From JABSQH01 sp039177505 (GTDB lineage: Bacteria; Actinomycetota; Acidimicrobiia; Acidimicrobiales; Ilumatobacteraceae), in contig JBCDFR010000097.1 of NCBI GenBank assembly GCA_039177505.1, forward strand, positions 1 to 8,986: a stretch of 8,986 nt of DNA, in the 5' to 3' direction. The notes under the pieces were generated by a model, which saw only the letters and a program-made list of their open reading frames with translations, was not told where the DNA came from and ran no database searches. Position 1 is the stretch's first letter. Every line of letters begins with the position of its first letter. Positions 1 to 5,782 of the stretch are shown in pieces. The position numbers were made by a program, and so were the translations under genes.

Positions 1-486
1 CACGGCACGCCGTATCTCGAACGCCGCGCCATCTTGCGGGAGAACATCTTGGCGATGCGGCAGCTGTGGACCTCCGACGAAGCGAGCTTCGAGGGCGAGC
101 ACGTGTCGATCGAACCGAGCTGGGCATGGCCAAAGCCCACGCAACAACCACACCCGCCGATCATCCTGGGTGGCACCGCAGGCCCACGCACCGCTGCCGA
201 CATTGCCGAATTCTGCGATGGCTGGATGCCGATCGGCGGCCACCGTCCGCTGGCCAAACTCGACGAGGTGCGCGCGGCGTGCGAGCAGATCGGACGAGAC
301 CCAGCGACGGTCGAGATCGGCTTGTTCGGCGCACCGCCCGACGCCGAGAAGCTCGAATCGCTGGCCGATCGCGGCGTCACCCGAGCGGTGATGGGTCTCC
401 CCCAGGGCGATCGCTCAGAGGTGCTCACCGCGCTGGAGGAGCTTGCGCCGCTCGTCGAGCAGATGGCCGACGCCCCAGTCGGGTGA
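1..486 (+). CDS. LLM-class F420-dependent oxidoreductase, C-terminal part (5' end outside window)
   Basis: The frame is open from base 1 to TGA 484-486, giving 161 residues that are the C-terminal part of a luciferase-like monooxygenase (TIM-barrel) protein. Visible family signatures are the helix RRAILRENILAMRQLW near residues 8-23, the segment SFEGEHVSIEPSWAWPKP (29-46), and HPPIILGG (51-58) followed by the GPRTAADIAEFCDGWMP strand/helix. In this family such proteins use F420 or FMN to oxidise or reduce small organic substrates in the cytoplasm; the substrate here is unknown. The N-terminal half with the first strands of the barrel is missing only because the window starts inside the gene. 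The stop is followed within 5 bases by the next start, so the gene is probably co-transcribed with the SMP-30-like gene. The family call is secure; F420 over FMN rests on resemblance to actinobacterial members. Confidence 0.85.
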   Translation, partial: HGTPYLERRAILRENILAMRQLWTSDEASFEGEHVSIEPSWAWPKPTQQPHPPIILGGTAGPRTAADIAEFCDGWMPIGGHRPLAKLDEVRAACEQIGRDPATVEIGLFGAPPDAEKLESLADRGVTRAVMGLPQGDRSEVLTALEELAPLVEQMADAPVG

Positions 487-491
487 ACGCG

Positions 492-1361
492 ATGGGCAGC
501 GCCACCACCCTCGAACTGTTCGTCGACAACATCGACTTCGGCGAGGGCCCTCGCTGGCGTGATGGTCGGTTGTGGTGGAGCGACTTCTACCAACACACGA
601 TCAGCTCTGTCGGCGCCGGCGGTGACCGGCGCGTCGAGCTCGACTACGACGGTCGGCCATCGGGCCTCGGCTGGCTGCCCGATGGTCGGCTGCTGTTCGT
701 GTCGATGCTCGACCAGCGCGTGATGCGCCGAGAGCACGACGGTTCGGTTGTCGAGCACGCGGACCTCTCGTCGATCGCCACCGACAAGTGCAACGACATG
801 GTCGTCGATGCACGCGGGCGGGCCTACGTCGGCAACTTCGGTTTCGATCTCGAAGCCCAAGCCGAGTTCACGCCGACCACGCTCGCCCTCGTGCACCCGG
901 ACGGCGCGGTGGAACAGGTCGCCGACGACATGGCGTTCCCCAACGGATCGGTGATCGTGCCGGGCGACGGCTCGGCGACGCTGATCGTCGGCGAGAGCTT
1001 CGACGGCCGCTACACGGCGTTCGACATCGACGACGCCACGGGCCACCTATCGAGTCGGCGGATCTGGGCAGAGATCGCCGGTACTGCGCCCGACGGCTGC
1101 GCCATCGATGCCGAGGATGCCATCTGGTTCTCCGACGCCGTTGGTTCACAGGTCGTGCGCGTGTTCGAGGGCGGCGAGGTAGCGGCGACCATCCCGACGC
1201 CGTTGCCCACGTACGCCTGCATGCTCGGCGGCGACGACGGGCACACGTTGTTCGTGCTCACCGCCGTCGACGCCCACCCCGATCAGGCCGACGGCACCGC
1301 GACCGGCGCGATCTACACCACCCGCGTCGACGCACCCCGCCACCCAACCGCCCACCCCTGA
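492..1361 (+). CDS. SMP-30/gluconolactonase/LRE family protein
   Basis: This 289-residue six-bladed beta-propeller hydrolase is close to the family's usual length of about 290-300. The four divalent-metal ligands known from human SMP-30 (Glu18, Asn103, Asn154, Asp204) are all recognisable: E18 in EGPRW, N101 in KCNDMVVD, N151 in FPNGSV and D201 in PDGCAID. A metal-dependent lactonase or esterase activity is therefore likely; the natural substrate cannot be read from sequence. I chose ATG 492, with GGGTGA at 481-486 as a weak ribosome binding site. GTG 483, overlapping the upstream TGA, is an alternative adding three residues. The near-zero spacing from the F420 oxidoreductase suggests coupled translation, and a dehydrogenase producing a lactone that this enzyme opens would make sense, but that is inference. 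No signal peptide is seen, so it should be cytoplasmic. Confidence 0.88.
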   Translation: MGSATTLELFVDNIDFGEGPRWRDGRLWWSDFYQHTISSVGAGGDRRVELDYDGRPSGLGWLPDGRLLFVSMLDQRVMRREHDGSVVEHADLSSIATDKCNDMVVDARGRAYVGNFGFDLEAQAEFTPTTLALVHPDGAVEQVADDMAFPNGSVIVPGDGSATLIVGESFDGRYTAFDIDDATGHLSSRRIWAEIAGTAPDGCAIDAEDAIWFSDAVGSQVVRVFEGGEVAATIPTPLPTYACMLGGDDGHTLFVLTAVDAHPDQADGTATGAIYTTRVDAPRHPTAHP

Positions 1362-1422
1362 CCGAAAAACCGGGGATTCCGTGCGCTTTTCGCATGTTTC
1401 GCTCACAATTTCGGAGTTATGG

Positions 1423-1450
1423 TTGCGTTCACAAGTATTTGTGCTACATT
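1423..1450 (+). promoter_or_regulatory. Probable sigma-70-type promoter giving a leaderless yceI transcript
   Basis: A TTGCGT box at 1423-1428 and a TACATT box (TAnnnT) at 1445-1450 are separated by 16 bases. A start 7-8 bases after the -10 box would fall at 1457-1458, that is, on the ATG of the YceI-family gene. No Shine-Dalgarno sequence lies ahead of that ATG, which agrees with a leaderless message, a common arrangement in actinobacteria. The stretch is clearly more AT-rich than its surroundings. Confidence 0.55.
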
Positions 1451-1467
1451 GTTTGTTATGACAAACA
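1430..1467. promoter_or_regulatory. Tandem inverted repeats over the yceI promoter and start codon (candidate operators)
   Basis: Two perfect interrupted palindromes sit here. The first is CACAA-GTAT-TTGTG at 1430-1443, in the promoter spacer. The second is TGTTTGT-TATG-ACAAACA at 1450-1467, spanning the predicted transcription start and the ATG. Their centres (1436.5 and 1458.5) are 22 bases apart, about two helical turns, so two dimers could bind the same face of the DNA. The position is that of a repressor site. No regulator gene lies next to it, and the protein that binds it is unknown. Confidence 0.45.
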
Positions 1468-2027
1468 CCTCCTCCACGACGACCTCCACCCTTCCGCTGG
1501 CGGCCGGCACCTGGGCGGCCGATCCGTCGCACACCACGGTTGGCTTCACGGTCCGCCACCTGGGCTTGTCGAAGGTGCGCGGCCGGTTCGACGGTGTCAC
1601 CGCCGCCGTCACCGTCGGCGACGACCTCGCCACCACGTCGGTGAACGCCGAGATCGACCTGGGCAGCGTGGCCACCGGCAACCCCGATCGCGACGGTCAT
1701 CTGCAGTCGACCGACTTCTTCAACGCCGAAGCGCATCCGCAGATGACCTTCGTGTCGACCGGAATCTCCGGTAGCGGCGAGGAGTACACCCTCACCGGCG
1801 AGCTAACCATCAACGGCGTCACCAAGCCGGTCGAGCTCGACGTGGAGTTCTTCGGTACGTCGGTGTTCCCGATGGACCAGTCGACGCGCGCCGGATTCAC
1901 CGCCACTGGCACGCTGTCGCGCAAGGAGTTCGGCATCGAGTTCAACGTGCCGCTCGGCGGCGACAAGGTGATGATCTCCGACAAGGTCAACCTCGAGCTC
2001 GACGTGCAGCTCGTCGCTCCCGCCTGA
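1458..2027 (+). CDS. YceI family protein (lipocalin-like, probable isoprenoid/lipid binder)
   Basis: This is a 189-residue YceI-like protein, the full length of the family. Hallmarks in order are the start of the domain GTWAADPSHTTVGFTVRHLG (17-36), the strand RGRFDG (41-46), the DRDGHLQSTDFFNAEAHPQMTF region, the TLTGELTINGVTKPV strand pair, and the C-terminal GDKVMISDKVNLELDVQL. Known members form an extended lipocalin-like barrel that binds long polyisoprenoid or amide chains. Gram-negative YceI is periplasmic, but this one begins with a Ser/Thr-rich tail and no signal peptide, so it is probably cytoplasmic, as is usual for actinobacterial members. ATG 1458 was chosen because the family domain begins shortly after it and a -10 box lies at leaderless distance. 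ATG 1419 would place GGAG only two bases from the start, too close to work. Regulation by the overlapping inverted repeats is likely. Confidence 0.92.
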   Translation: MTNTSSTTTSTLPLAAGTWAADPSHTTVGFTVRHLGLSKVRGRFDGVTAAVTVGDDLATTSVNAEIDLGSVATGNPDRDGHLQSTDFFNAEAHPQMTFVSTGISGSGEEYTLTGELTINGVTKPVELDVEFFGTSVFPMDQSTRAGFTATGTLSRKEFGIEFNVPLGGDKVMISDKVNLELDVQLVAPA

Positions 2028-2060
2028 GCAACCACCGATCGCCGGTGAGAGGATGACGTC

Positions 2061-2588
2061 ATGACGAGCGAAGCCCCAGAGTTCGGAACCGCCCGCGACG
2101 GCGATCATCCCGACCGCGACGACGAGTGGGCACGCCTGCGCGCCGCGCACCTCCGCCCCGCGGAGGAGCGCGCCGCCTCCACGGCGCGCGGCGTGCATCA
2201 CCAAGCACTGATCTCCTCCGACGTCGAGCGGACGATCGACTTCTATCAAGGGCTGCTCGGGTGGCCGTTGACCGAGTTGTTCGAGAACCGCGACTACGAA
2301 GGATCGACGCATTTCTTCTTCGACATCGGCAATGGCAACGCCCTGGCCTTCTTCGACTTCCCCGGCCTCGGCCTCGAGGAGTACGCGGAAGTGCTCGGTG
2401 GCCACCACCACCTGGCGGTCTCGATGTCGCGCAGCGACTGGGAAACAGCGCGCGACCGACTGCACGATGCCGGCGTGGAGACATTCCTCGCCGGCGACAC
2501 GTCGCTGTACTTCGCCGGCCCCGACGGTGAGCGCATCGAAATCATCAGCGATCCGCTCGGGGAGATGTACGGCTCCACGGTCGTCTGA
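2061..2588 (+). CDS. VOC family protein (glyoxalase/extradiol dioxygenase fold)
   Basis: This is a 175-residue protein with one vicinal-oxygen-chelate domain (two beta-alpha-beta-beta-beta modules, about residues 44-165) behind a hydrophilic N-terminal arm of about 43 residues. Likely metal ligands are H47 (VHHQALISSDVERTIDFY), H117 (GGHHHLAVSM) and E160 (DGERIEIISD), the usual His/His/Glu positions of the fold. The first module carries the signature FYQGLLGWPLTELFEN. Members include glyoxalases, dioxygenases, epimerases and resistance proteins, and the sequence does not decide between them. The start is supported by GAGAGGA at 2047-2053, seven bases before ATG 2061. It lies 33 bases after yceI and 92 bases before the TauD-like dioxygenase, all on one strand, so it may be co-transcribed with them. 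The gap after it holds two short GC hairpins (2605-2619 and 2638-2651) but no clear terminator. Confidence 0.88.
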   Translation: MTSEAPEFGTARDGDHPDRDDEWARLRAAHLRPAEERAASTARGVHHQALISSDVERTIDFYQGLLGWPLTELFENRDYEGSTHFFFDIGNGNALAFFDFPGLGLEEYAEVLGGHHHLAVSMSRSDWETARDRLHDAGVETFLAGDTSLYFAGPDGERIEIISDPLGEMYGSTVV

Positions 2589-2680
2589 CGGCCACCGGGC
2601 TCGACTCGGCACCACCGAGCGCGCCAGGATGGAGGATGCGGGACGACCCGCCCGTCTGTCGTCGAGCGAAGGGGATCGCC

Positions 2681-3604
2681 ATGGCCGTCATCGACAACCC
2701 GACCACACTCCAACTCACACCACAGTCGCCCACGATCGGCGCGCTCGTCGACGGCATCGACCTGCGCGAACCGTTGAATGGCGAGCAGACCGCCGAGATG
2801 CGCCAGGCGCTACTCGACTGGAAGGTGCTGTTCTTCCGCGACCAGGACATCACCACCGACCAACACCTCGCCTTCGCCCACAACTTCGGCGAGCTCGAGG
2901 TACACCCGTTCAGCCCCCACAAGGAGGGCTATCCCGAGGTGTTGGCGATCACCCACGACGCCGATCGTCCAGGCCAGGAGAACGGCTGGCACTCCGATGT
3001 GACCTGGCGCCTCGAGCCGTCGCTCGGATCGGTGCTGCGCATCATTGACGCTCCTCCGGTGGGTGGCGACACGCTGTTCGCCGACATGTATGCGGCCTAC
3101 GACGGCTTGCCTGAACGCATTAAAGAGCGCGTCGAGGGCAAGGTGGCGCGCCACGACTTTGAGCTGTTCCGCAAGCGGCATGAACGCGCCGGGGCGACCG
3201 AGGAAGAGTTGGCCGAGTTCGACAAGCAATACCCCAACCCGCACCATCCGGTGATCCGCACGCATCCCGAGACCGGCCGCAAGGGCATCTACGTGAACGC
3301 CGGCTTCACCAAAGAGATCGTGGGCATGGACCCCGACGAGTCGGCCGAACTACTCGAGATCCTGTACCGCCAGGCGAGTTTCCCCGAGTACCAGGTGCGG
3401 TTCTCATGGGAGCCGAACTCGATCGCCTTCTGGGACAACCGCTCGTGCCAGCACTACGCCGTCAGCGACTACTGGCCGAGCCACCGGCGGGTCGAGCGCG
3501 TGACGATCATCGGCGACACGCCCTACTACGACCCCGCTCAAGATCCCGGACTGCCGACCGACGAGCGGTTCCAGGGCGGCATCCGCCGCTGGAGCCAGAG
3601 CTAG
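2681..3604 (+). CDS. TauD/TfdA family Fe(II)/2-oxoglutarate-dependent dioxygenase
   Basis: This 307-residue protein is full-length for the TauD/TfdA family, which couples 2-oxoglutarate decarboxylation to hydroxylation of a small substrate in the cytoplasm. The whole active site is visible and matches E. coli TauD in spacing. The iron ligands are H104 and D106 (NGWHSDVTW) and H258 (SCQHYAVSDYW). The 2-oxoglutarate contacts are T131 (GGDTLFADMYAAYD), R269 and R273 (PSHRRVERVTI). The equivalents in TauD are H99, D101, H255, T126, R266 and R270. The substrate (taurine, alkyl sulfate, aryloxyacetate or other) cannot be told from sequence. ATG 2681 is chosen because AAGGGGA (2669-2675) lies five bases before it. 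The longer start at 2636 has GGAGG directly abutting the ATG and is unlikely. The TAG stop overlaps the opposite-strand TAG of the Dabb gene within CTAG 3601-3604. Confidence 0.93.
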   Translation: MAVIDNPTTLQLTPQSPTIGALVDGIDLREPLNGEQTAEMRQALLDWKVLFFRDQDITTDQHLAFAHNFGELEVHPFSPHKEGYPEVLAITHDADRPGQENGWHSDVTWRLEPSLGSVLRIIDAPPVGGDTLFADMYAAYDGLPERIKERVEGKVARHDFELFRKRHERAGATEEELAEFDKQYPNPHHPVIRTHPETGRKGIYVNAGFTKEIVGMDPDESAELLEILYRQASFPEYQVRFSWEPNSIAFWDNRSCQHYAVSDYWPSHRRVERVTIIGDTPYYDPAQDPGLPTDERFQGGIRRWSQS

Positions 3605-3894
3605 AGCAGGTACTGCACCGCGACGCGCTGCGCCGCGGTGTCGACGATGTGCTCGGCGATGAACGCCTGGTGCTCGGGGTGGTCGCGGTACGTGTGGAAG
3701 TCGTCGACAGACTGGAAGTCGGCGACGAGCACGTAGTCGAACGTGGTGTCTGCCAACTCAAGGTCAGGCCCGTGCACGTAGCTGACGATCTCGTCGATCA
3801 CGGTCGGCAAGCGATCGAGCGCCGCACCCAGCGCAGCGACCGCAGCGGCGTCAACGTGGTCGTGCCACCGGAACATCACGACGTGGCGGATCAT
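3601..3894 (-). CDS. Dabb family (stress-responsive alpha/beta-barrel) protein
   Basis: This 97-residue single Dabb domain matches the family's usual size of about 95-105. It begins MIRHVVMFRW, typical of the first strand, and has the DYVLVADFQSVDDFHTYRDHPEH block (about residues 53-75) typical of the second half. Such proteins form small dimeric ferredoxin-like barrels; some are plant stress proteins or polyketide cyclases, and most bacterial members have no known role. Its ATG (3894-3892) overlaps the TGA of aroQ (3893-3891) as ATGA, so translation is probably coupled to aroQ. No independent ribosome binding site is needed for that. A functional link to the shikimate pathway is possible but not shown. 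Confidence 0.88.
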   Translation of the reverse strand: MIRHVVMFRWHDHVDAAAVAALGAALDRLPTVIDEIVSYVHGPDLELADTTFDYVLVADFQSVDDFHTYRDHPEHQAFIAEHIVDTAAQRVAVQYLL

Positions 3895-4340
3895 GCCGCC
3901 ACCTCATCTAGGTGACGCAATAGTCCTTCGAGCGCGGCGACGTAGCTGATCGCTCCGAAGCCCGAAACGACACCGACGCACATTGGGCTGATCATCGAGT
4001 GCTGGCGGAACGACTCGCGAGCGGCAACGTTCGACAGGTGCACTTCGACCACCGCCAGCCCGGTTGCAGCGATCGCATCACGGAGCGCGATCGAGGTATG
4101 GGTGTAGGCCCCGGGATTGAAGAGCACGCCGTCGGACCAGTTCCGGGCGTCGTGGAGCATGTCGACGAGCTGGCCCTCGTGGTTCGACTGCTGATCGCTC
4201 AGCTCAGCGCCCCGCTCCTCCGCGATCGACCGCAACTGGGCGACGATGTCGTCGAGCGTCGTGGCGCCGTAAACCTCCGGCTCGCGCGTCCCGAGCAGGT
4301 TGAGATTCGGTCCATTAAGCAGCAGAATCTGACGTGGCAC
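3891..4340 (-). CDS. aroQ: Type II 3-dehydroquinate dehydratase (AroQ)
   Basis: This 149-residue enzyme converts 3-dehydroquinate to 3-dehydroshikimate in the shikimate pathway; the family forms cytoplasmic dodecamers. All signature elements are present: NGPNLNLLGTREPEVYG (9-25) with R19 and catalytic Y24, QSNHEG (51-56), FNPGAYTHTS (74-83) with N75 and H81, VHLSN (100-104) with catalytic H101, and R112 in FRQHS. The numbering agrees with the classical actinobacterial type II enzymes. The start is GTG (4340-4338), preceded on the minus strand by AGGA (complement of 4348-4351) with a seven-base spacer. It is the first gene of a two-gene unit with the Dabb gene and is divergent from the MerB-like selenoprotein gene, with about 32 bases between starts. 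It stands alone here without other aro genes. Confidence 0.97.
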   Translation of the reverse strand: MPRQILLLNGPNLNLLGTREPEVYGATTLDDIVAQLRSIAEERGAELSDQQSNHEGQLVDMLHDARNWSDGVLFNPGAYTHTSIALRDAIAATGLAVVEVHLSNVAARESFRQHSMISPMCVGVVSGFGAISYVAALEGLLRHLDEVAA

Positions 4341-4354
4341 GTCCGCATCCTATG

Positions 4355-4368
4355 GCGCATCGATGCGC
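4355..4368. promoter_or_regulatory. 14-bp perfect palindrome between divergent aroQ and the MerB-like gene
   Basis: GCGCATCGATGCGC reads the same on both strands. It begins 15 bases upstream of the aroQ start codon and ends just before the chosen ATG of the selenoprotein gene. It could be an operator for one or both genes. The local sequence is CGATCG/GCGC-rich, so chance cannot be excluded. No convincing -10/-35 pair for the + strand gene was found around it. Confidence 0.3.
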
Positions 4369-4372
4369 GACG

Positions 4373-5029
4373 ATGATGCCGATGCCGGGGAACGACGACA
4401 TCGACCGCCGAGTGCGCTGGGCGGTGTACGACGCGTTGTCGAGGACAGGCGATGCGCCGACCCGCGCCGTCCTCGATGCGATCGTCGGTAACGCCTCGGC
4501 CGTCGCGCCCTCGCTGCGACGTTTGCACGACGCTCATGCTCTGGTGCTCGACGAGCGCGACGAGGTCACCATGGCACTGCCGTTTGCGACCCGACCCACC
4601 GACCACGTCGTGATGTCGACCGACGGGCGACGGTGGTGGGCCAACTGCGCGTGGGACGCACTGGCCATTCCGTTGATGCTCGATGTCGACGCCGCCATCA
4701 CATCGCGTTGGCTCGACGATGGAGCGCCTGCGCACTTCGAGGTGAGCAACGGCCAGGTCGCGCCGAGCGCCGGACTGGTCCACTTCACCCGACCAGGGGC
4801 GATCTGGTGGGACGACATCGTCGAGACTTGACGCACGATCCGGTTCCTCCGGTCGGAGGACGCGGCACCACGCGGCGGTTCGGTCGTGGCCATGACGACA
4901 CTGTTCGAGTTGAGCCGCGGTTGGTACGCCGGTCGCCTTGATCTCGACTTCGAGCCACGCACGCTCGCCGAGAGTCAGGCGTTGCTCTCCGCCAGCGGGT
5001 TCCACGGACCGTTCTGGCAGTTGGCCTAG
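4373..5029 (+). CDS. MerB-like (alkylmercury lyase family) selenoprotein, UGA 4829-4831 read as selenocysteine
   Basis: The frame runs to TAG 5027-5029 with one in-frame TGA at 4829-4831. Read through, it gives 218 residues (MerB is about 212). Domain order matches MerB: an N-terminal winged-helix-like segment (about 8-70, ending ALPFATRPTDHVV), then WWANCAWDALAIP (88-100), matching MerB YAWCALDTLIFP and giving C92 and D95 for MerB Cys96 and Asp99. Then comes DIVET-Sec-RTIRFLRSE, aligned with MerB SFCCHVHFFAS, which puts Sec153 on catalytic Cys159. The 61-residue spacing compares with 63 in MerB. The last 65 residues (e.g. LFELSRGWYAGRLD, GPFWQLA) are well-formed protein ending at a normal length. 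MerB cleaves C-Hg bonds with its Cys-Asp-Cys triad; a selenolate should bind Hg more strongly. The actual substrate here is unknown, and no merA, merP or merT lies nearby. The start is uncertain: GTG 4334, ATG 4352, 4376 and 4382 are in frame and none has a good ribosome binding site. The alternative is a nonsense-mutated pseudogene; the hairpin after the TGA argues against that. Confidence 0.85.
4829..4831 (+). other. In-frame TGA, predicted selenocysteine codon
   Basis: This TGA interrupts the MerB-like frame between DIVET and RTIRFLRSE. A cysteine is expected at this position from the MerB alignment, and TGC or TGT differs from TGA by one base. The downstream hairpin and the intact frame support recoding rather than termination. 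Confidence 0.83.
4832..4865 (+). promoter_or_regulatory. Predicted bacterial SECIS hairpin
   Basis: Immediately after the TGA, TCCTCC (4845-4850) pairs perfectly with GGAGGA (4855-4860) around the apical loop GGTC (4851-4854). Below it, one T (4844 or 4845) is bulged, G4843 can pair with C4861, and CCG 4840-4842 pairs with CGG 4863-4865, leaving G4862 bulged. The loop starts 20 bases after the TGA. The E. coli fdhF SECIS has the same plan: GGUC apical loop, bulged U17 on the 5' side of the upper stem, and loop 19 bases after the UGA. SelB recognises the loop G-U and the bulged U there. The stem here has one or two more pairs than fdhF. It lies within the coding frame, as bacterial SECIS elements do. 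Confidence 0.8.
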
Positions 5030-5051
5030 CCGAGCACGATCGACGCGCCGA

Positions 5052-5753
5052 TCAGATCAGTTCCTGAGCGGCGGTACTGAACGTCGGCGTCAGGTGCGAC
5101 GTGTCGTTGAAGCACCTCACGACCCATTGATGACCGTCGACGACGATGTGGGAAATCGACGCGTTGTCGGCGCCGACGAAGGTGAACCCGGAGGTGCCCG
5201 CCGCGATGTTGACGATCTGCCCGATGACCCCGCCATGCACCACTGCCACCACGACCTGGTCGGCGTGCGCGGCGGCGATCCGTTCGATACCGGCGCGCAC
5301 CCTCCGCTCGAAGTCGTCCGCCGGCTCGCCATTGGGGATCACGTCCCACCGCTGCGCCGCACGCATCTCGAGCACGAGCGGGTCACCGTCGGCGACGCGT
5401 TGGCGGAATTCGCCGCCCTCCCAGTCGCCGAGGAACACCTCGCGCAGATCGGGCTCGACGCGCGCCTCGAAACCGACCCGATCGAGGAGCGGTTGCGCCG
5501 TCTGGCGAGTGCGCTGCAATGACGTCACATACACCGCCGCGATCTGCTCGCCAGTGGCGATGAGGCGTTCGGCGGCAAGCTCGGCCTGGGCATGCCCGTC
5601 AGGCGACAGCGGCGGGTCGCCGTGGCCGTCGACCAATGGAAACGACTCTCCCTCGACGTGCGGCGCTGACTCGCCGTGACGGACGAGCAGGATCTCGCAC
5701 GCGCCCGGCGGCGGTTGGAAGCGGGTCTGGCGGAACTGACGGGCGGTGCTCAT
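5052..5753 (-). CDS. Histidine phosphatase family protein (phosphoglycerate-mutase-like)
   Basis: This is a 233-residue histidine phosphatase (branch 1). The catalytic core is complete: R25-H26-G27 in ILLVRHGES (nucleophile H26), R81 in TSLQRTRQTAQ, general acid E105 in DLREVFLGDWEG, and second histidine H173 in VVAVVHGGVIGQI. Such enzymes dephosphorylate small metabolites or act as cofactor-dependent or broad-specificity mutases; the substrate is not readable. ATG 5753 is preferred over GTG 5765, four codons upstream, although the ribosome binding site is weak for both. It lies 29 bases after the DsbA-like gene on the same strand and is probably the last gene of the LysR/DsbA unit. It converges with the selenoprotein gene, whose stop is 22 bases away. 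The gap contains a small repeat, GATCG-N6-CGATC (5038-5053), too weak to call a terminator. Confidence 0.92.
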   Translation of the reverse strand: MSTARQFRQTRFQPPPGACEILLVRHGESAPHVEGESFPLVDGHGDPPLSPDGHAQAELAAERLIATGEQIAAVYVTSLQRTRQTAQPLLDRVGFEARVEPDLREVFLGDWEGGEFRQRVADGDPLVLEMRAAQRWDVIPNGEPADDFERRVRAGIERIAAAHADQVVVAVVHGGVIGQIVNIAAGTSGFTFVGADNASISHIVVDGHQWVVRCFNDTSHLTPTFSTAAQELI

Positions 5754-5782
5754 TGCGTTCCGCACCGTAGCCGTGAGCTGGT

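Noticed and set aside
1419..1457. Longer start for the YceI-family gene at ATG 1419
   Set aside because: The 13 extra residues are not family-like, GGAG lies only two bases before that ATG, and the promoter boxes overlap this stretch.
1803..2615. Minus-strand frame of 270 codons opposite yceI and the VOC gene
   Set aside because: Antisense shadow; the + strand genes have clear domains and ribosome binding sites.
2605..2651. Two five-pair hairpins between the VOC and dioxygenase genes as terminators
   Set aside because: Short stems without T-tracts in GC-rich DNA; no evidence that they end transcription.
4334..4831. MerB-like gene ending at TGA 4831 as a complete 165-residue protein
   Set aside because: It would lack the second catalytic residue and the C-terminal part of the fold, while the following 65 codons in the same frame encode matching sequence behind a SECIS-like hairpin.
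4855..4892. GGAGGA as a ribosome binding site for a separate downstream gene
   Set aside because: The nearest in-frame starts (GTG 4886, ATG 4892) are over 25 bases away and would begin mid-domain.
4829..5029. Pseudogene by point nonsense mutation
   Set aside because: Considered seriously, but the single lesion sits on the catalytic Cys codon with a GGTC-loop hairpin at the correct distance, and the rest of the frame is undamaged. It remains the main alternative until selB/selC are shown in the genome.
5038..5053. GATCG-N6-CGATC as a terminator between the selenoprotein and phosphatase genes
   Set aside because: Only five pairs, no T-tract, and made of the very common CGATC word; it also overlaps the phosphatase stop codon.
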